From the NCBI GenBank assembly GCA_028532985.1, contig JANCIK010000007.1, positions 1,798,001 to 1,862,000 of the forward strand: a DNA stretch of 64,000 bases, written 5' to 3'. A model generated the notes under the pieces. It was not told the origin of the DNA, searched no databases, and saw nothing but the letters and a program-made list of their open reading frames with translations. The DNA comes from Stropharia rugosoannulata (taxonomy: Eukaryota; Basidiomycota; Agaricomycetes; Agaricales; Strophariaceae). Shown here piece after piece: positions 57,561 through 64,000 of the stretch. The position numbers and the translations under genes are program-made. The stretch's first letter is position 1, and every line of letters starts with the position of its first letter.

Positions 57561-59189
57561 GCTTGGAGGGGTGTTAACCAGAAACAACTTGATGCGCACG
57601 CACCCCAATTCGAATATAACCTCAGTATTTTTATTTGTTTGGATGCGGAGTCGGAGCTCGTGTCGGGCTCGACGGGACCAGCACGTATGCGAGTTGGAAA
57701 TGATATACAAACGAGGCTAACTGCTGGCGAGAGAAATGTGAGAAAGGTTGAACAACAGGTCGCTTCTTGACATGATGGCCTGATTGACCCACAAATAACC
57801 TGCGCCGTGTTAGCACTTGCTCTTGGTGGGTCATGTATTGGGTTTTAGGGTATTCTTGCTATATTTTTGGAGTGCATCATGGCTCCGACATGGCTGTTCA
57901 TGTTATGCATGGTGCTCAGGTGTGTGTGCCACAAGTATATTGCACCGTTAGCCGGGATCAAGGGGTGCCGCAATACCGATCTTATCTTATCATCTCTTTC
58001 AGGGTCAGTCGCGTGCCTTGAGCAGCTGAGTTCGACCACTTCTAACGAAATTTCATAAAATAAAGACAATTTTGTAGAAGAATCTGTGGCTTATTAGAAG
58101 GTAGATGCTCTGCGCCGCTTGGTTGCAAAGGACAAGAGCTCAACTTGGTTTATAAAGCTTAATCATTCAGAGGGGGAGAGATGATTTACGTTGTACGTAC
58201 TAGGTACTATATCCATTGAGAGAGATTACGCAAGGTATTACATACTATTCCCAGTGCAGCACACCATCTATTGACTTGAGGCTTGCCCTACTGCAGCGCA
58301 GTCTCATACTTTTGTTTTCTAATAATTCAAAAGCTTAGCGATTTGACAGTTTTGAATGCGGAATTCCAGCCGTGCCGCTAACGAACATAAAGCCGCACTC
58401 AAGTCTGCCGGTGCTAAACAGAGTGTATTGCTGTACATATATTCAAGTTAAAGTAATAATAACACCAAGAAAGTACACGCCAGGCTAATCAGCGCTATGC
58501 TCGGCACAGTTTTAGCGACTGCTGGGCGCCGCTACCTTGAGCGCCGAGCGTTGAGCGGCTACGCGCGCTTTCGTTTGTATCAAGTGCGGATAAGCGACGG
58601 GCTATACGGCCAAAATATCCATCCCTAAGTGTTAACCGATGGCACTTGAAGTTAACTGTGGTGAACACGTTTTTCAAGGTCAACTGGATTATAAATGTAC
58701 ATCTTTGTATTCCCTGGCATCCACGCGACAGGGAGGAAAAGAGGATCCACTGAAAGTGGATATGATTGAGCATGCCTCTGGGCTATGCACTGATGCCTGA
58801 CTGCGACTCGACTGGTGCACACATTAGCACAGTCACTGTCAGTAAAGCTGCATTGACGCTGATGCTTAGTTGATGCTGCATGCTGCATTGAGTTGATGTG
58901 CTAAAGGTTTGCTGGAGGCGAGAGCAGGTTGGGCGAAAGCGCGGAGCGCTTCCCTACCCGAGGAGCGGTCCCTACCCCGGGGGGCAAGGCGAGCTGCGAT
59001 ACCCACATTGTAGGAGTTCGACGACGCAACGCGAGAGCCTTGTTACCCAAAATTTAGGAGGCGGACCAGAGATTTCTGAACAGTTAGTATTTTCCTATTG
59101 GCATTCAACCAGAGCAATGATGTTAGATTAAGAGTTGAAATACGAGAGAGAATTGACTTATTGGTGGGGCTTAAGATGAGGTGACATGT
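57561..59189. other. No supported gene
   Basis: Short frames only. It includes the promoter of the DUF3433-type gene at its left end and GATGC/GCATTG-rich sequence at about 58740-58890. Confidence 0.35.
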
Positions 59190-59545
59190 CAGGTGCGTGA
59201 AGCATTGTGAAAGATTGACGTGACAGGTACTTGAGGCCTGAACTTAGGAGAATTGTCGAGTGATCGTCGAGTGATGCATAAGGCCTGTGTGAAGCATTGC
59301 CGAACTAGGTAAGTTACGATACAAGAAGCATTATTAATTGATGCATGAAGCATGAAGCATTGTCGAAAGATACATGAGCGATAGTCTAAGAAGCATTACT
59401 GATTGACGCATCATGTATGAAGCATTGTTGAAACCGGGGTGAAGCATTGTCGTATGAAGCACTGTCGGGTGAAGCATTGTCGTATGGCGTATGAAGCATT
59501 ATCGGCCCTCGGGTGACGCATTGTTGTCTCTCAGGTGACGTGCGA
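59190..59545 (+). repeat. Interspersed GAAGCATTGTCG repeat
   Basis: About a dozen copies of (T)GAAGCATTGTCG and variants (GAAGCATTATCG, GAAGCACTGTCG, GACGCATTGTTG), spaced 10-40 bp, densest at 59340-59530. No coding signal. Confidence 0.75.
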
Positions 59546-60926
59546 AGCATGGTGGATTGTTGAATAGGCGGAAGAAAGGTGGATGATGCCACCGTTCATA
59601 TCACAGGGTCACATATATGCAGCACGCGATAATAGTGATATCGAGGAGAAAGACATTAAAACTATGGTTGTGAATTTAGCCAGAATTTACTGACCTTATG
59701 AGCAGTTGAAACCGATCCGAAAATTCCATGAAGTACAGTATCAGCTGACGGCTACGCTTTCCTGGTTTTCCGACGTGACGCAGAAGCGAAGCAGTGACAA
59801 CTTGGTGATGTTACGACAGTTATAAACGGCGACGCAGAAGTGGATAGGTATTGACGCCATGGGGAGCAGTGGTGATGCATTTCCCTCATCGTGTCGAACC
59901 CCGCAATGCACCGGCAGCTCCGGCGGGCGGCCCTTGGGCGTGAGCTCGAGTGCAAGTCATAAGTAGTGTGCTAAGAGCTTCATGATGTCGATTTGGCGTC
60001 AACGACGAAACATGTGATGGAACTCCGCATATATCGATTCTCGAAGTGTTCGATGCAAGGCCAGGGGGGGGGGGAGGGAAATCTCTGCCTTTGGGTGCAA
60101 ACAGAATTATGGGTCGGTGCGCGCCATTTCGGCCTTTGATAGGGAATAGAGTAGGACTTGGATGACTTGAAATAGATCTTCATGCTAGTCTAGCCGCTCA
60201 ACGATGCTCTGCACTCAGGCGGCGAGCTATGAGAGGAAGGATGTGACTCCGCATACTAGCCGCAGAGAAGACGCTGCTACATTAGTATGAAGCCGCAGGT
60301 TGTAGGATCCGTTGCCTGCAGTTGGCTTCCGAGTCGGCTGCCATATCCGGAGCAACTCCAAGGATAAGTTGACCGATTTTTTCGCCTGAATACTGACTGA
60401 AGCTGGCCGTGGCCCTGCCGTAGCCAGATGTGTTTGTCGCAAGCCTGAAGTCGCTTGGTTCTGATCCGGAGGGGATTATGTAGTGCAGCACGGTGCAGCG
60501 TGGTCAAGTCATGGAAGCTGATGAGCCTGCTTCTGATGCGGTCTTCCTTGCGAGCTCCAGGTGGCAGGATGTATGGATTGCAGAAAAGGAAAAAGAAAAC
60601 AAAGTCTCGAATAGAGACGGCACAAAGACGGCCTTTGCGTGGGCGACGCGTGAAGGCGGTCGTCGACCGTTGATGATGGTGAACTCGAAGGAGACGAGTC
60701 ACGCATGTCACCTCACGGTCACACAAAGACACTATTCTATCCTCCGATCGTACCTTACTACGGCGAGAATTCACATTTAAAATTTTCGGTGCATAAAAGG
60801 CAAGTGTTACTGCTACTTAATCCTAACTGACTCATAAGGCCTAATAGTGTAGTACTACAGCTATGCTATAAAGTTACTAGGGTCCCATATTCATCATGAT
60901 CATGAGAATTATCGTCGTCATCAGAG
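59546..60926. other. No supported gene
   Basis: An open frame at 60277-60774 (minus) lacks family similarity or splice support. A run of about ten G lies near 60064-60074. Confidence 0.35.
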
Positions 60927-61662
60927 TCAGCTATTAGTATTACCAGAGCCGTAGTTTGACATATCACCTTCATCATCGTACACATCGATAATGTATGGAA
61001 AGACCGACTCGAAGCCACGCTCGAGATGATCCCAATCAATGTCCACTACAATTTGCTTCAGTTCTGAAACCATATAGCCATCGAGCTCCCAGCAGTTTGT
61101 CAGTATCAGCTGAGTGATTTCTGCATCATATTCATAGCGACACATAAAGCAATCCTGCAGCTTGTCAAAGAGTTGTTCCTTATTACTTCTACTTATACTG
61201 GAAAAGTTCAGCCCAATTAGGTGTAGGATCGAAAGATTGCTGAAATATAGCTCCTTCTCTTTAGCTAGGATCTAAATGGCCTCCAGTAATTGGCGGGCCT
61301 AATGATCAAGAGCCGCTACACGAGAAACGTTTGGCAAGCGACCCAGTGATTGTGCTAGATCAAGCCGTACAGACGTGACTGACTCTGATCCATTGTAACT
61401 GCTTACGCCTGAATTAGGCGATCTTTATGTGCGTAATATCGTCGTTGTGTTGTTTGAACATGATAAATATATTCGTCATGATTTCGGTGGTTAGACTGGA
61501 TATCGTCGCGCGTTTGTTTCTCTCGACTTTAAAAGCCAGGATCTCATCCACACGCTGTTGTATGGCTGCATCGATCTGTTGCATTCTCATCTTCTTCGCA
61601 TTAACGCGGCGTGCAGAGGAACCTCCTCGATTAGCAGAGCCAGCAGGGTCATAAGGTGCCAT
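60927..61662 (-). pseudogene. Truncated F-box protein paralogue with internal deletion
   Basis: The start at 61662 (MAPYDPAGS) matches the position of the intact neighbour's start (both follow CGATACCA). QQIDAAIQQRVDEILAFKVERNK and SSLTTEIMTNIFIMFKQ match its N-terminus and F-box. After a short decayed stretch, WIRVSHVCT is joined directly to LDLAQSLGRLPNVSRV, which in the intact gene lies some 340 residues further on. At least two stop codons follow (in DH*ARQLLEAI*). The C-terminal frame LQDCFMCRYEYDAEITQLIL resumes and ends at 60927. Confidence 0.85.
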
Positions 61663-62182
61663 TGGTATCGTTAGTCGATGGTGAATGAAAGTGATCGTGC
61701 CCAATGGTAGATGAAGGTAGTCGTGGTCTCCAGCAAAGCTTCAACTTGAAATTTATATAACTTCCGACCTAAAGGACCCGGGATGGATTGCACCTTGCAT
61801 GTGACACGTGCAGACAAGGGCGAAGCGGCAATGTGCCCTTTCTGGTTTTGTAGTATGCACACCGACTATATAGATCAAACATATTCTGAAGTAGGAAATA
61901 GCCCATTAAAAGGATATTAAAAGGGTTGGAATATGACACAGGAAATGTATCCCATTGACAGTGTTGACCTATTCTAATGGGGCGGGCTTCTCAACTTTTT
62001 GCTATGTCGCAAACGGGTCGCGGTCATTCCATCTCTTTGTCTTTGAATTTTGTGAAGTTTTTCAACAATTTTTCAACTTGTTTTGATAAAATCTGGGAGG
62101 ATAATTAAATTAAAGAGTAGTTTATACAAAAGAAGATATTCCCACTACTACTAAATACTCTGTTCAGTACACTATTTGCATG
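61663..62182. other. Spacer between F-box paralogues
   Basis: The part next to 61662 is probably the old promoter of the pseudogene. AT-rich; no gene. Confidence 0.4.
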
Positions 62183-63931
62183 CTAGAAATACATACCACC
62201 GTAGTAGTAGTCATCGTCAGAATCATCATAATCGAAGTACATATCACCATAGCCCTCTTCCATGCCGTAGAGATCGGACTCCTCGTCTTCCGTGAAACCC
62301 TGCTCGGCCTCGTCCCACTCAACATCCACTACAATTTGCTCCAGTTGTTCGACCATATAATCATCCAGCTGAGAGCAGTCTTCCAGTACCAGCTTGGTAA
62401 TCTCTGCATCATATTCGCAGCGACACATGAGGCAGTCCCGCAGCTTGTCGAAAAATACATTATCACCATTGTGGTCAGGGTCAAACTCCAGGCCTTCGAG
62501 TTCTAGAACGGAGAGGTTGCTGAAATATAACTCCTCCATATCAGCTGCAATCTGAATGGCCTCCAGTAACGCCTCGGCTAGCATTAGATTATTTAACTTG
62601 ATACGAGAAAGGTTCGGTAAACGGCCCAGTGTTTGTGTTAGTTCCTCTGCGCTGTAGGGAATAGCATTATCGAGGTGGACAGTCGCAACGTTCTTCACCG
62701 GTAAACCTGAGGTGAGCAGTTTGGTGAGAATTTTCGTGGAGAAACTAGAAGACAGCGGTCTCGACGGAGCAAAGATGGTTAAAGAGAATGGAGCCAAGGA
62801 TGGTAAGAAATGTGCATCGTCCACGAAAAAATGGAAGGAATCCATTCCACTCCTGCCCAAGCTTATTGCCCGGAAATCTATATTTGAAGCATCTTCCGCG
62901 TATATGCGGCCAATAGCTGTAATCATGTCTATTGCGTTTACTCCGAAATTAGGAGAGCTGCTGTTAACTGTCTCCCTAGCCTGGACAGAAAGTGATAGCA
63001 TGTTGGGCGGGAAGGCAACATGGCGGAAGAACATCGCGGCATGTTCCATCGACGAGAGAATGCTCAGCTTTCGAAGCTTTGGGAGATTTATTGTGCGTGA
63101 GGGCGAGTGGGAAGTTTCGAAGTATCCCATCGCGTAATGTAAGTCCAAGACTTCGAGTAACGAAAGATTTTCGAGTGCGTCGAGGAATTGCGCAACTGTT
63201 AATGTAGAAGGGGTGTTGACCTCCTGCAGCCTAAGAGTTGTGATGGAATGCGGTAGACAGGAGACCCAGTCAATCTTGCAGCTTCTGAGAGATAGTCCCC
63301 TGAGTTTGCTCGCTTCAGATAGGATGGCGGCTGGAAGAGGTGAATGGAGACAGTGGCCGCTCAGGTGGATATTGGTCGCGCGCGAGAGACGCGTCGGTAT
63401 AATTCCTACATAATCTTCCGATACACAAAGAAGTTGCAGCTCGTTGATTTTTTCTCCGCTTTTCATCGCCTCTTGAAGAAACTGACGCGATTTCAGGGTT
63501 GATTCGACACTGAAGTCGCACCTAATCGTTAGAGCCGCCCCCTTTGACCGCCTAAGCATCTCTTCAGCCCATGGTTTATTCCAGAATGGAGGTTCTATCC
63601 ACAGCCCGACGAAATCCAAAGCTATGTTTCGCCAAGTCGTGCTGACGTGACTGACTCGTATCCAGTCCAACCGTCTATGCCTGGAGTAGCTGCTCTGAAC
63701 GTTCGTCGCGTCCTCCATCAGCTTTTTGACAACGAGGAATATGTTTGTCATAATTTCAACAGGTAGACTGGATATTGGCGCGTAGTTGTTTCTCTGGACC
63801 TTCAGAGCTAGTATCTCATCCGTGCGCTTTCGTATGGTTGCGTCGATTTGTTGCATCTTGATCTCTGCCTCAGTAACGATTGAAGCAGCGCCCTCGTCAT
63901 CAGCAGAGTTCGTGCACTCATGAGAGGGCAT
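62183..63931 (-). CDS. F-box/LRR-type protein
   Basis: A single exon encodes 582 residues, from an ATG at 63931 close to the window edge. A coiled N-terminal helix (MQQIDATIRKRTDEILALKVQRN) precedes the F-box: ISSLPVEIMTNIFLVVKKL ... WIRVSHVSTTWRNIALDFVGLW (about 50-110). A long Leu-rich part with repeats such as LRGLSLRSCKIDWVSCLP and LSLLEVLDLHY follows. The tail is very acidic (DDSDDDYYYGG). Basidiomycete genomes carry large families of this type, which recruit substrates to SCF ubiquitin ligases through Skp1. The target is unknown. Lack of introns is common in this family. A decayed paralogue lies directly downstream. Confidence 0.88.
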   Translation of the reverse strand: MPSHECTNSADDEGAASIVTEAEIKMQQIDATIRKRTDEILALKVQRNNYAPISSLPVEIMTNIFLVVKKLMEDATNVQSSYSRHRRLDWIRVSHVSTTWRNIALDFVGLWIEPPFWNKPWAEEMLRRSKGAALTIRCDFSVESTLKSRQFLQEAMKSGEKINELQLLCVSEDYVGIIPTRLSRATNIHLSGHCLHSPLPAAILSEASKLRGLSLRSCKIDWVSCLPHSITTLRLQEVNTPSTLTVAQFLDALENLSLLEVLDLHYAMGYFETSHSPSRTINLPKLRKLSILSSMEHAAMFFRHVAFPPNMLSLSVQARETVNSSSPNFGVNAIDMITAIGRIYAEDASNIDFRAISLGRSGMDSFHFFVDDAHFLPSLAPFSLTIFAPSRPLSSSFSTKILTKLLTSGLPVKNVATVHLDNAIPYSAEELTQTLGRLPNLSRIKLNNLMLAEALLEAIQIAADMEELYFSNLSVLELEGLEFDPDHNGDNVFFDKLRDCLMCRCEYDAEITKLVLEDCSQLDDYMVEQLEQIVVDVEWDEAEQGFTEDEESDLYGMEEGYGDMYFDYDDSDDDYYYGGMYF

Positions 63932-64000
63932 TGGTATCGCAGGTCAATGGTTGATAGGTGGCGGCGGTGGCAGGTCCTAGCGAAGCTTGTCCACAACATT

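Noticed and set aside
59190..59545. CRISPR-like spacing of repeated GAAGCATTG words
   Set aside because: The repeats are short and irregular, spacers vary widely, no cas gene is present, and the genome is eukaryotic.
60277..60774. 165-residue minus-strand frame
   Set aside because: Arg/His-rich, no recognised domain, overlapped by equally open plus-strand frames.

Overview
This looks like nuclear DNA from a mushroom-forming basidiomycete (Agaricomycete). Its genes are split by many introns of about 45-60 bp. The mobile elements (Plavaka/Tnp2, copia, pogo-like) and multi-copy families (F-box/LRR, NTPase-nuclease, JmjC-like) are ones typical of that class. No rRNA, convincing tRNA or CRISPR array was seen. 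Exon boundaries were read by hand from GT/AG (one GC/AG) signals, and reading-frame phase was checked for each gene called intact.

Layout. 0-8.4 kb is transposon territory: a 213-bp MITE-like unit, a multi-exon gene of unknown function, and a complete five-exon Tnp2 (CACTA/Plavaka) transposase running towards it. 8.4-12.2 kb has no supported gene but holds a 190-bp direct repeat. 12.2-19.3 kb is a dynamin-type GTPase gene split by a young, complete Ty1/copia retrotransposon (12423-18073). 20.2-21.4 kb is a zinc-knuckle protein gene and 24.1-24.9 kb a small four-exon gene. 25-38.9 kb is gene-poor: a TTTGCCACATG satellite (28.7-29.4 kb), an AT-rich tract, a JmjC-like gene with one in-frame stop, GC-rich degenerate repeats, a perfect 33-bp-arm hairpin, and a stretch strewn with the word CTCAGC(A/G)GA.

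38.9-57.6 kb is the gene-dense host core: proteasome beta-2 subunit (minus), aldehyde dehydrogenase (plus, divergent), an 880-residue P-loop NTPase/PD-(D/E)XK-type nuclease (minus), an acidic protein starting 39 bp from it (plus), a 12-exon membrane protein (minus), a MAPEG/microsomal glutathione transferase (plus), and a DUF3433-type membrane protein (minus) whose exon 10 carries an internally deleted pogo-like transposon. 57.6-64 kb holds a GAAGCATTG-rich repeat and an F-box/LRR gene next to a decayed, internally deleted paralogue.

Two insertions (copia in the dynamin gene, pogo derivative in the DUF3433 gene) left exact target duplications, and removing them on paper restores an open frame. 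The most interesting protein gene is the NTPase-nuclease, which resembles Crinkler/RHS-type effectors and appears intact, including a probable 6-nt microexon.
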